A stretch of 64,000 nt of DNA from NCBI RefSeq assembly GCF_014697355.1, contig NZ_JACJRQ010000001.1:620001-684000 (forward strand), written 5' to 3'. This document shows, piece by piece, positions 1 to 8,421 of this stretch (the first letter of the stretch is position 1; each line of letters begins with the position of its first letter). Both the position numbers and the translations under genes were made by a program. The stretch comes from Nostoc calcicola FACHB-3891 (GTDB lineage Bacteria; Cyanobacteriota; Cyanobacteriia; Cyanobacteriales; Nostocaceae). The notes below the pieces were generated by a model that worked only from the letters and a program-made list of their open reading frames with translations, did no database searches and was not told where the DNA came from.

Positions 1-2
1 AA

Positions 3-230
3 CCTGTTTCTGATGAAACCAGAGTCTTTAAACAAGCAACAGAAATTATTAAATCCATTGCTGAAGATGTCGCAAGTACATTAAAAGATATTAGCGAGAC
101 AGTCAAGCCAGATAAATTTAGTGTCAAACTAGGTTTACAAATTGGAGTTGAGTCAGGACAACTAACCGCTTTAATTGTCAAAGGAACAGGCACAGCTAAC
201 CTAGAAATTACGATGGAATGGGGTAAATAA
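3..230 (+). CDS. Trypco1-like protein (5' end outside the window)
   Basis: The open frame enters from the left edge and stops with TAA at 228-230, giving about 75 residues. The tail has the pattern KFSVKLGLQIGVESGQL followed by a short strand ending in TMEW. This matches what I remember of the trypsin-co-occurring domain 1 (Trypco1, also listed as CU044_2847 family), whose hallmark is a 'fGvklsaeaGa...f.vtltW' segment. That domain is typically encoded beside trypsin-like or NTPase conflict proteins, and the next gene is a trypsin-ATPase fusion on the same strand, so the call and the context support each other. Function is inferred: a small constant component regulating or sensing for the neighbouring protease/ATPase. 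The N-terminus cannot be seen. Confidence 0.6.
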   Translation, partial: PVSDETRVFKQATEIIKSIAEDVASTLKDISETVKPDKFSVKLGLQIGVESGQLTALIVKGTGTANLEITMEWGK

Positions 231-276
231 CAGTTGATTGTTTTATACCAATTTAATGTGAAATTGCACATATCTC

Positions 277-362
277 GATCCCCCTAAATCCCCCTTAAAA
301 AAGGGGACTTTAATAGATGTTTTTCCGGTTCCCCCCTTATTAAGGGGGGGCTAGGGGGGATC
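277..362. repeat. Dispersed C/G-run hairpin repeat, copy 1
   Basis: The repeat starts GATCCCCCTAAATCCCCC and ends CTAGGGGGGATC, with opposite runs of C and G able to pair. Related copies lie at 15766-15898, 49589-49880, 55930-56004, 56464-56495 and, in frame inside a gene, around 6412-6452. It separates the trypco1-like gene from the protease gene. Such repeats are common in Nostocales intergenic DNA. It may act as a transcript end, but no poly-T tract follows. Confidence 0.8.
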
Positions 363-441
363 GAATTATATGCAGTCTCATAGAAAATTGGTATTACAGT
401 TGTGGTAATCTTTTTACAAAGATGCTAGGTGAGAGCAATTG

Positions 442-2016
442 ATGGGTAACGAAGACGATTTACAACGCTGTACAGTGCGTTTAAATGTTGCCAGTAGTCA
501 GGGAACAGGTTTTTTTGTTGCACCGAATTGGATTCTCACCTGCGCCCATGTAGTTGAATCTGCAAAAGATAACCCCGTGCAAGTATTCTGGAAAGCAGAA
601 AACCAGAATTACACAGCTAAAGTTACGCAATCATACAAATATCCCATTGATTTAGCCCTTTTACAACTGGACGAGGATTATTTGGATCATCCCTGTGTTG
701 AATTGGATGACACAAAACCTAATACCAACGATGATTTATATATTTTCGGTTATCCCAAGAATAGCGAAGTTGATTATTCGCTGGGAGATTCAGCAAGCTT
801 TAAATATGAAGGAATAAGTTTTAAACAGGATATTATTCTCTATAAATTAAAGCAAGGGCAAGTTATCTCTGGCTTTAGTGGTTCGCCTTTACTAAATTTA
901 CTAACAGGAAAAGTTTGTGGAATTGTGCATCTTTCCCGTGATGAGGGTAACGATTTAGGGGGGCGGGCAGTTTCGGCTCAAATGATTGTGCAACAGTTTC
1001 CTGAAATTGCCCTACTCAATCAACAATTTCATCAGCCAAAGCCCAAAGGTGATAATCCATTTGAATTTGGTTCTCCTGTTCCTCCACAACGTTTTTACGG
1101 ACGGAGAAAAGAGATTTTAGAGATTAAAAACCGCATTGGCGCGATTAGTCCTCAATGTGTCAATTTGGTAGGCTTGCGGCGCAATGGAAAAACCTCTCTA
1201 TTGCGATATATCAAAGAAAGAATCAGCGAATTTTGTTCGCCAAAACAAAAGCCTTTAGTTGTTTTTTTAGATTTAACGAGTAAGAATTTTCATACTCCAG
1301 AGGGGATTATTGAAGGCTTAAGGCGAGGGATTCACAAACTAACAGGGAATTCTCCTTGGTTAAAGGAAGATAATGAAGATGGCTTTGCAGTAGAAGATAG
1401 CTTACAGTTTTTAGTAGATGAAGGGTATCGTTTAATTATTTTATTGGATGAGTTTGAAGCCATTGCTAGTAAAAAAGATAGATTAGAATTGTTTCAGGAT
1501 TGGGGAGAAGATTGGCGTTCTAAGGCTTGTGCAGGTTTATTAACAATGGTAATTGGCAGCAAACGCCCTCTTAATGAAGTTTACAAAACTTTGAGTCTGG
1601 GTTCTCCCTTTGACAATATTTTCAGTACGACTATTTTAGGGGCATTAGAGGAGGAAGCTTGGCAAAGCATCATCCAGAAAGGATTTCCGGCTAATTCTGC
1701 GCTATTGGAATGGATAGATGAGTTAGCAGGAGGGTTGCCCTATTATGTGCAGATGGCAGGGGCGATGTTGTGGCAATATGGGAATCAAGAAATAGCTAAA
1801 AATGAGTTTAATTTTCAAGCAAAGCCTCGTTTTGAAGAACTTTGGAAAGATTTAACCGAAGTTGAACGTTTAGCATTGCGTTATGAGTTGGGAGGGGGTA
1901 ATTTACCTATTCGCGATCGGGCAATTATAGATAGGCTTCAACGTCATGGGTTATTACGGAAGAATAGGGGTTTATTTAGCAGTGTGTTTGCAGAGTTTGT
2001 GAAAGGTCAAAGATAA
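442..2016 (+). CDS. Trypsin-like serine protease fused to a P-loop ATPase
   Basis: The protein has 524 residues from ATG 442, preferred over an in-frame TTG three bases upstream because GGTGAG precedes it. Residues 1-190 are a trypsin fold with catalytic His36 (TCAHVV), Asp70 (PIDLALL) and Ser146 (GFSGSP). From about 205 a STAND/archaeal-type ATPase follows: entry motif NPFEFGSPV, Walker A GLRRNGKTS at 244-252, Walker B LIILLDEFE near 335, and a winged-helix-like C-terminus. There is no signal peptide, so it is probably cytoplasmic. The architecture fits NTP-dependent conflict systems, where an ATPase senses invasion and releases a protease effector; that role is inference. The next gene carries a related ATPase. 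Confidence 0.85.
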   Translation: MGNEDDLQRCTVRLNVASSQGTGFFVAPNWILTCAHVVESAKDNPVQVFWKAENQNYTAKVTQSYKYPIDLALLQLDEDYLDHPCVELDDTKPNTNDDLYIFGYPKNSEVDYSLGDSASFKYEGISFKQDIILYKLKQGQVISGFSGSPLLNLLTGKVCGIVHLSRDEGNDLGGRAVSAQMIVQQFPEIALLNQQFHQPKPKGDNPFEFGSPVPPQRFYGRRKEILEIKNRIGAISPQCVNLVGLRRNGKTSLLRYIKERISEFCSPKQKPLVVFLDLTSKNFHTPEGIIEGLRRGIHKLTGNSPWLKEDNEDGFAVEDSLQFLVDEGYRLIILLDEFEAIASKKDRLELFQDWGEDWRSKACAGLLTMVIGSKRPLNEVYKTLSLGSPFDNIFSTTILGALEEEAWQSIIQKGFPANSALLEWIDELAGGLPYYVQMAGAMLWQYGNQEIAKNEFNFQAKPRFEELWKDLTEVERLALRYELGGGNLPIRDRAIIDRLQRHGLLRKNRGLFSSVFAEFVKGQR

Positions 2017-2053
2017 AGCAATAAGCCAAAGATTTAAACATTAAATATAAAAA

Positions 2054-4807
2054 ATGTTGCTGTTTTTGCGAGAAATGTGCGAACTATTTTGGTGGGCAAT
2101 ATTTTGTCCTTCAAGGCTTCAGCACCGAATGAATAAATGGTTGCCTCAAAAGGAAAAAGATGGACATAGATCAGACACAAGTTTTATTGATATTTTAGCT
2201 TTCGGAAATTTACGATTTCTTAGTCAGTATTTATTACTATTATTTATTTTTAATATCCCTCTTATTTTCACATTGATTAAGCGTAATCAATTGTTGGATT
2301 GGTTACAGTTACCTTGTGTAATGTTAATTGCTTATGCGACAGGAGTTTTATTTTTACCTTTAGGACTGGTTATCCCTTTGTTGTGGTTAATAGTTGTATT
2401 AAATCAGCCTGATAGCTCGTTAAAGGGCTTAATAGAAGCTATTGAAATTTTACCTACTTTACCTCAAATGGGGATAAATATTGCAATTTTTGCAGTATCT
2501 ATATCATTAACTGTTTGGTTAATGCAACTGTTGAAAAAACATCTTTCCTTTGCTAGTAATGCTCGTAATGTGATGGTTGTCGGAGGAACAATCAATGTGA
2601 TGTTAGGAACGCGGTTAGTAACTCAAAACTGGTTGTTTCTATTGTTAGTAATTGGAATAACAGGCTTTCTCCTATTTTCAGCAATCGAAAGTATAAAAAA
2701 TAGTGATAATGCGGTCGTCATAGCGGTCGTCGCGGTGATCGTCACACCGGGAGTCATGGCGGTCGGAATGGTGGTCGCAGTGGTGGTCGCAGTGGTAGTC
2801 GGAGTGGCGGTAGGAGTTGCGGTAGGAGTGGTAGTCGGAGTGATGGTTGGAGTTGCGGGAGTTGCTACTTTACCGCTTACTTGGTTTTCGGTTGTTACAA
2901 GTTTAATCACTTTTGCTCTTGCACCAGCAAAAGACAACAGAGTTTTTATCGCCACTACAGTGATTTTAATAGCTCTTTCTGCCCAAAATTCAGGATGGCT
3001 TTCAGCATTAATTATTCCTGTAATCTTAGTCAGCTATTACAGAATTATTGACTATTTTTTCTTTGCTCCTTTCAGTTTTTTTACATTAATTATTAATCGC
3101 CTTCGTCCTCGACCGTTGCAATTACTTCACAGCTTACCTCCTTATACTAGTGAACTTCTTTGGCTACCCTTAGCATTACCTAATCACGAGCAGCTTTTCA
3201 TTTCCGCTTTTCGTAGCAATCCTCAACAGGCTTTAAACATCTTTGAATATACCCAAACTTTTTCCTTATCAGGATTTAAAATAACTCTACAAAATGCCTT
3301 ACCACAAATTGTCGCCGACCAACTCAAGCAAATTCAAAGTATTCCAAAACTAATCTTTACTGCCAACTCAGACCATCCTATATTACCCTTCCTGATTTCT
3401 CCCTTCTATCACCTCGATTCTGACAGCGATACCACCATTTCAGAAACACCTTTACCAAAGGTTAAACCCGAACTTTCTATCCTTCTTCCTCGCTTGCAAA
3501 CTATTATTCAAGATATTCAATCTGCACTTGAAAATCAAAATATAGCCCTACGAGAACGAGGATTAGACAAAATTAATAGCAAGCTTGTTCGATTACAACT
3601 CCAATTACCTTCTCTGGGACTTAAAGGCGAAGCCATTAAACGCTGGACACCTGTACTGGAACATTGGCAAACTCTTATTGAAGTGGAACAACATAAACAA
3701 CGCAAACTCTCTCAAGGCGAACTAATCAATCCGTTCCAATATGGAAATCCGGTGCGACTTGAGCAAAAAAACTTGTTTAAAGGTCGTCAGAAATTTGCCA
3801 ATGAAGTTGTCCGTCGAGTTTTAAACCGCGATCGACCTACCCTTGTGCTGCATGGCCCCCGTCGCTGTGGTAAAACTTCTTTTTTGTATAACTTTCCCCG
3901 CCTGCTTCCCAGTGATATCTTCCCCGTATTTGTGGATATGCAAAGTTCCGCCATTACCACTAGCGAATCTGACTTTTGCTTTGGCTTAGTCCGTGCAATT
4001 CATAAAGACTGCAAAAGTCAAGGGGTTCAATTACCAAACATTCCTAAACGCACCGATTTTCAACCTAGTCCCTACACCACTTTAGAAGATTGGTTGGATG
4101 AAGCATTTGACCAAATCGGAGAGCGGCGCATCCTTCTCAACCTTGATGAATTTGAAAAAATTGGTACTGCTATGCAAAACGGACAGATAACTTTACGTTT
4201 ATTTGACCAACTGCGGCACTTAATTCAACATTACGAACAACTCGGTTTTCTCTTTTCGGGGGTGCAAACTTTAGAAGAATTAGGCCCGAATTGGAGTAGC
4301 TATTTTATCAGCGTTGTCCCGATAGAAATGCTTTATCTCGAACCTAACGAAGCCGAAGAATTACTCCTTAATCCAGATCCAGATTTTGCACTGCGTTACG
4401 ATTCAGGAATTGTAGAAGAAGTATTGAAGCTTACCAATTGTCACCCTTACTGCCTACAATTATTGGGCGCATCAATGGTGAATCAAGCTAACTTTAACCA
4501 TACTGATTTTATTACTACTGAACTCTTGCAAGCTTCTATTAATGACGCCTTTATTTCCGGTCAACCTTATTTTACAAATATTTGGACAGAATTTACAGGA
4601 ACTACACCAGAAGAAATGGTAATTGGTCAAGAATTATTATTACAAGTTGCCAGAACAGATATTTTATTATCTATAAGTACTGAAATTGCTGAAAAGGTAT
4701 TAACCCGCTTGTTGCGTTATCATATTTTACACAAAATCAATGGAGGATATGATTTTGAAATTCCTCTGTTAAAACAATGGGTGAGAGAGCGTGCAGTAAA
4801 AAGCTAA
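2054..4807 (+). CDS. Polytopic membrane protein fused to a P-loop ATPase
   Basis: This is a 917-residue protein. Residues about 50-350 are strongly hydrophobic with several membrane segments. Within them, residues 238-266 place Gly or Ala at every fourth position in a Val-rich stretch (glycine zipper). A soluble linker follows, then an ATPase of the same subfamily as the upstream gene: entry motif NPFQYGNPV, Walker A GPRRCGKTS near 600-608, Walker B ILLNLDEFE near 692-700, and a winged-helix-like tail. It starts 37 bases after the protease gene on the same strand, so co-transcription is likely. The domain order suggests an ATPase that controls a membrane or pore-forming unit; this is inference. 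I know no specific family name. Confidence 0.8.
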   Translation: MLLFLREMCELFWWAIFCPSRLQHRMNKWLPQKEKDGHRSDTSFIDILAFGNLRFLSQYLLLLFIFNIPLIFTLIKRNQLLDWLQLPCVMLIAYATGVLFLPLGLVIPLLWLIVVLNQPDSSLKGLIEAIEILPTLPQMGINIAIFAVSISLTVWLMQLLKKHLSFASNARNVMVVGGTINVMLGTRLVTQNWLFLLLVIGITGFLLFSAIESIKNSDNAVVIAVVAVIVTPGVMAVGMVVAVVVAVVVGVAVGVAVGVVVGVMVGVAGVATLPLTWFSVVTSLITFALAPAKDNRVFIATTVILIALSAQNSGWLSALIIPVILVSYYRIIDYFFFAPFSFFTLIINRLRPRPLQLLHSLPPYTSELLWLPLALPNHEQLFISAFRSNPQQALNIFEYTQTFSLSGFKITLQNALPQIVADQLKQIQSIPKLIFTANSDHPILPFLISPFYHLDSDSDTTISETPLPKVKPELSILLPRLQTIIQDIQSALENQNIALRERGLDKINSKLVRLQLQLPSLGLKGEAIKRWTPVLEHWQTLIEVEQHKQRKLSQGELINPFQYGNPVRLEQKNLFKGRQKFANEVVRRVLNRDRPTLVLHGPRRCGKTSFLYNFPRLLPSDIFPVFVDMQSSAITTSESDFCFGLVRAIHKDCKSQGVQLPNIPKRTDFQPSPYTTLEDWLDEAFDQIGERRILLNLDEFEKIGTAMQNGQITLRLFDQLRHLIQHYEQLGFLFSGVQTLEELGPNWSSYFISVVPIEMLYLEPNEAEELLLNPDPDFALRYDSGIVEEVLKLTNCHPYCLQLLGASMVNQANFNHTDFITTELLQASINDAFISGQPYFTNIWTEFTGTTPEEMVIGQELLLQVARTDILLSISTEIAEKVLTRLLRYHILHKINGGYDFEIPLLKQWVRERAVKS
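2753..2870 (+). repeat. 12-bp tandem repeats inside the membrane-ATPase gene
   Basis: Degenerate GTGGTAGTCGGA-like units repeat head to tail and encode Val-x-Val-Gly tetrads (residues about 234-270). The stretch is much richer in GC than the AT-rich gene around it, which suggests local expansion by slippage rather than shared ancestry with the rest of the gene. Confidence 0.8.
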
Positions 4808-5165
4808 TTATTTAAAGTTATGATGGTGCGTTAGCCTCCGGCATAACACACCCTACTGGACTGACACAGCTAAAATAGTGCATTAGCAAAAATCAAAAAC
4901 CTTGTTTTCTATCAAGACCTCAAAAATCTATTGCATCATTTTAGTCGTGTCAGTCCACTACTGGCGTGGCAAGACTAAAGTTCTGTTGTTGCATATAGGC
5001 TAATACCATTTCACTAAAAGCCTGATACATATAGATTTCGCGTAAGGGCACGGCATTGCCGTGCCCCTACCAATGTATTTGTATCATCATTTAACGTACT
5101 CCGATGGAGTAGCAAGCGACCCGTAGCGTCTGGCAGAAAAGTATTGCTCCTTTAATCAAATGATT
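4808..5165. other. Intergenic region with short dispersed repeats
   Basis: No gene is visible. At 4824-4852 lies an imperfect hairpin of the common cyanobacterial type (GGTGCGTTAGCC...ATAACACACC). Around 5044-5070 is a CG-rich hairpin (GGGCACGGCATTGCCGTGCCC). At 5098-5135 there is a patch resembling small dispersed repeats. Confidence 0.5.
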
Positions 5166-5366
5166 TTGTTGATGAACGGCATGTGTTTGTTGATGAACGG
5201 TATGTGTTTGTTGATGAACGGCATGTGTTTGTTGATGAACGGCATGTGTTTGTTGATGAATGGCATGTGTTTGTTCATGAATGGCATGTGTTTGTTCATG
5301 AATGGCATGTGTTTGTTCATGAACGGGATGTGTTTGTTCATGAACGGGATGTGTTTGTTCATGAAA
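5166..5366. repeat. 21-bp tandem repeat array (about 9.5 units)
   Basis: Units start at 5166, 5187, 5208, 5229, 5250, 5271, 5292, 5313, 5334 and 5355 (partial), with an exact 21-bp period and the core TTGATGAACGGCATGTGT, changing to TTCATGAAYGGSATGTGT in the later units. Period 21 keeps several frames open on both strands, giving heptapeptide ORFs without any gene-like start context. The units are directly contiguous, so this is not a CRISPR array. Confidence 0.9.
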
Positions 5367-5490
5367 ATCATAATTTAAGTAAAATTGTGTAGGCGTAGTC
5401 CCTCGTAAATAGACATCTAGTAATTTTACTGTCTATGAATGTGCCCTAACAGACTTGAAATTTTATCATTGACGGTTCGTTTTTTCAAAA

Positions 5491-6969
5491 ATGCTCGATC
5501 AACACCAAACACCTCTGTTAGACGCCATAAAAGCTAATGCAACACGTTCCCATGCTCCTTTTTACACCCCAGGACACAAACAAGGCAAGGGAATTCCCCA
5601 ATCTTTAGCAGATTTAATTGGCAAAACTGTCTTTCGCGCTGACTTAACCGAATTAGCAGATTTAGATAATCTTTTTGCACCCCAAGGCGTTATTCAAGAA
5701 GCACAACAACTAGCAGCCGAAGCATTTGGCGCTTCACAAACATGGTTTCTTGTCAACGGTTCTACTTGTGGAGTTGAGGCGGCAATTCTTGCTACCTGTG
5801 GCACAGGCGATAAAATCATTTTGCCTCGAAATGTACATTCTTCGGCGATCGCCGCTTTAATTCTCTCTGGTGCCATACCAATTTTTCTCAATCCTGAATA
5901 TGACGCAGTTTTAGATATTGCCCATAGCATTACACCAACTGCTGTTGAATCTGCACTCCAACAGCATCCTGACGCCAAAGCAGTGTTGACAGTGTACCCA
6001 ACATATTACGGTGTTTGCGGAGATTTAAGAGCGATCGCCAACATTACCCACAAATATAATATTCCTCTACTCGTAGATGAGGCACACGGCGCACACTTTA
6101 GCTTTCATCCCGAATTACCCACTTCAGCTTTAGCCGCAGGTGCCGATTTAACTGTACAATCCATCCACAAAGTACTCGGTGCCATGACACAGGCATCAAT
6201 GCTGCACATCCAAGGTAATAGAATAGATAGCGATCGCATTAGTAAAGCTTTGCAGCTCCTACAGTCTACCAGTCCCAGTTACATACTTTTAGCTTCTCTA
6301 GATGCAGCGCGTCAGCAAATGGCACTCCACGGAAAAATGCTGATGTCTCAAACTTTGCAACTTGCCCAAGAAGCCAGAACCAAAATCAACCAACTTCCTG
6401 GCTTATCTGTCTTAAGCCCCCCTTATCAAGGGGGGTTGGGGGGATCTCCTGGCTTTGTGGCTTTAGATAAAACGCGATTAACTGTGACTGTTTCTAATTT
6501 AGGTTTAACAGGATTTGCCGCAGATGAAATTCTAGATGAAAAATTTGCAGTTACTGCTGAATTTGCCTCACTGCAACATCTCACTTTTATTATTAGTTTG
6601 GGCAACACCCCAGCCGATATTCAACAATTAGTGCAAGGTTTTACTACTCTTGCCAAAGAATATCGCTCAACCACCGCTACTATTAAAAACTATATTTGGC
6701 AGGATTTTACCATAACACTGGATACTAATTTGTATTTGTCTCCTCGTGAAGCTTTTTTTGCTCCTAGTGAAACATTACCATTAGCAAAGACTGGCGATCG
6801 CATTTGTGCCGAAATCGTCTGTCCTTATCCTCCGGGAATTCCCGTATTAATGCCAGGGGAACTCATCACCAAACCCGTTCTCGATTACTTGCAACAAATT
6901 CAGATGATGGGAGGATTTATTAGTGGTTGCAATGATACTAGCCTCCAAACTTTGAAAGTTGTTAAATAG
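5491..6969 (+). CDS. Orn/Lys/Arg decarboxylase family, PLP-dependent
   Basis: The protein has 492 residues and begins HQTPLLDAIKANA, then FYTPGHKQGKG, the typical start of fold-type I basic amino acid decarboxylases. NGSTCG lies in the cofactor-binding part, VDEAHGAHF carries the PLP-binding Asp, and SIHKVLGAMTQ holds the Schiff-base Lys. It decarboxylates arginine, lysine or ornithine, feeding polyamine or cadaverine synthesis; the substrate cannot be told from sequence. It matches the short (~490 aa) class without the N-terminal receiver-like wing domain. Residues about 308-321 (SPPYQGGLGGSPG) are encoded by a copy of the C/G-run dispersed repeat and look like an in-frame insertion. Confidence 0.88.
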   Translation: MLDQHQTPLLDAIKANATRSHAPFYTPGHKQGKGIPQSLADLIGKTVFRADLTELADLDNLFAPQGVIQEAQQLAAEAFGASQTWFLVNGSTCGVEAAILATCGTGDKIILPRNVHSSAIAALILSGAIPIFLNPEYDAVLDIAHSITPTAVESALQQHPDAKAVLTVYPTYYGVCGDLRAIANITHKYNIPLLVDEAHGAHFSFHPELPTSALAAGADLTVQSIHKVLGAMTQASMLHIQGNRIDSDRISKALQLLQSTSPSYILLASLDAARQQMALHGKMLMSQTLQLAQEARTKINQLPGLSVLSPPYQGGLGGSPGFVALDKTRLTVTVSNLGLTGFAADEILDEKFAVTAEFASLQHLTFIISLGNTPADIQQLVQGFTTLAKEYRSTTATIKNYIWQDFTITLDTNLYLSPREAFFAPSETLPLAKTGDRICAEIVCPYPPGIPVLMPGELITKPVLDYLQQIQMMGGFISGCNDTSLQTLKVVK

Positions 6970-6999
6970 CGAGTGATTCTCGTTTGGATGCAATACGCT

Positions 7000-7027
7000 G
7001 TAGGGTAGCACAGCTGTGCTACCCTAC
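7000..7027. terminator. Perfect 28-nt palindrome downstream of the decarboxylase
   Basis: GTAGGGTAGCACAG is followed at once by its exact complement, ending at 7027. It lies 31 bases after the decarboxylase stop codon. It could terminate transcription or be a dispersed palindrome; no T-run follows, so factor-independent termination is uncertain. Confidence 0.5.
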
Positions 7028-7245
7028 GAACGGGCGTATTTTACCCAAGTGAGAAGCGCTATATTTGGTGTATTTCGCCACAAACGCAATCAAACAACTT
7101 GTCTAAAATAAGCAGAAATTTTTGGCAGCATGGCGCATGAAGCGAACTTGTTTATAGATTTTCGCTCATGCGCTATTTCCTTGTCCCCACCTTCTACAAT
7201 AAGGATAGACTTTATTGAGATTTGTATAGTTGGGGAAAAGCTGTC

Positions 7246-8265
7246 ATGGCTCCCGCCGTTTTAATTCAAAATTTGCAAAAGTCCTACGGCACGGTAGTTG
7301 CCGTTAAGGATGTTTCCTTTCAGGTAGAGTCAGGAGAAATCTTTGGTTTACTTGGCCCCAACGGTGCTGGAAAAACTACTACCTTGCGTGCCTTGTGTAC
7401 ACTCACCACACCGGATGCTGGCAAAATCGAAGTATCTGGTATCTCTGTATTAGATAATCCGAGAGTAGCAAGACAAAAATTAGGCTATGTCGCTCAGGAA
7501 GTCGCTATAGATAAGGTGTTGACTGGACGAGAACTGTTGCAATTGCAAGCAGCACTTTATCATCTAAAAGGCGCAGTAGCCAAACAACGTATTGAAACTG
7601 TATTGGATTTACTCGGTTTACAAGAATACGCCAATAACAAAACCGGAACCTACTCCGGCGGTTTACGCAAGCGCCTTGACTTAGCTGCTGGGTTACTCCA
7701 CGCACCAGATGTTTTAGTCTTGGATGAGCCAACTGTAGGACTTGACATAGAAACTCGTTTCGTGGTGTGGGAATTCCTGAGAAAATTACGTGCCTCTGGG
7801 ACGACGGTAGTAATTACCAGCCATTATCTAGAAGAGATTGACGCTTTAGCCGATCGCGTGGCAATAATCGATCGCGGCGTCATCATAGCCGTTGGCACAC
7901 CTTCACAATTGAAAGATCGAGTAGGGGGCGATCGCATCACCTTGCGAATTCAGGAATTTTCCCCCATTGAAGAAGCAGAAATTGCCAAACACCTCCTTCA
8001 ATCTTTGCCCTTCGTCCAAGAAGTCATCATCAACAGCGCCCAAGGTAATTCTCTCAACTTGGTGGTAACGCCCCAAAATGACGTTCTCATTAAGATACAG
8101 CAAACCCTAAATACCGCTGGCTTGCCCATATTTGGCATCGCCCAATCTCGCCCCAGCCTTGATGATGTTTACCTCGCCGCCACAGGACGCACACTGATGG
8201 ATGCAGAACTAGCAGCCGTTGCCACTCGCGATCCCAAAGCTGAGAAAAAGCAGAATATGAGGTAG
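7246..8265 (+). CDS. ABC exporter, ATP-binding subunit (DrrA-like)
   Basis: The 339-residue protein starts at ATG 7246; an in-frame TTG at 7222 would add eight unconserved residues. Walker A GPNGAGKTT is at 37-45, the signature YSGGLRKRL near 136, and Walker B VLVLDEPTVGLD near 155-166, followed by a His-loop (TSHYLEE). The sequence and the ~90-residue C-terminal extension fit the DrrA/multidrug or lipid exporter ATPases. The permease gene follows on the same strand after a repeat-filled spacer, so the two form one transporter in the plasma membrane. The exported substrate is unknown. Confidence 0.92.
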   Translation: MAPAVLIQNLQKSYGTVVAVKDVSFQVESGEIFGLLGPNGAGKTTTLRALCTLTTPDAGKIEVSGISVLDNPRVARQKLGYVAQEVAIDKVLTGRELLQLQAALYHLKGAVAKQRIETVLDLLGLQEYANNKTGTYSGGLRKRLDLAAGLLHAPDVLVLDEPTVGLDIETRFVVWEFLRKLRASGTTVVITSHYLEEIDALADRVAIIDRGVIIAVGTPSQLKDRVGGDRITLRIQEFSPIEEAEIAKHLLQSLPFVQEVIINSAQGNSLNLVVTPQNDVLIKIQQTLNTAGLPIFGIAQSRPSLDDVYLAATGRTLMDAELAAVATRDPKAEKKQNMR

Positions 8266-8400
8266 GGAATGGGGCATGGGGCATGGGGAGCAGGGAGCAG
8301 GGAGCAGGGAGCAGGGAGCAGGGGAGAAAATCTTCCCCTCTGCCCCCCGCCCCCCTGCTTCTTCCCACGCCCAATGCCCAATCTAAAATCTAAAATCTAA
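8266..8400. repeat. Heptamer-type short tandem repeats
   Basis: Runs of GGGAGCA and GGGGCAT units are followed by their complement-like CCCCTGC and CAATGCC runs and then by TCTAAAA/TCCAAAA units. This is the short tandemly repeated repetitive sequence class typical of heterocystous cyanobacteria. Confidence 0.85.
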
Positions 8401-8421
8401 AATCCAAAATCCAAAATTCTT

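Noticed and set aside
2623-2955. Thr/Pro-rich minus-strand frame
   Set aside because: It is the reverse of the Val/Gly-coding tandem repeat inside the membrane-ATPase gene.
5156-5392. Three overlapping heptapeptide-repeat open frames on both strands
   Set aside because: They follow from a 21-bp period (a multiple of three) in a tandem array, and none has a ribosome site or non-repeat domain.
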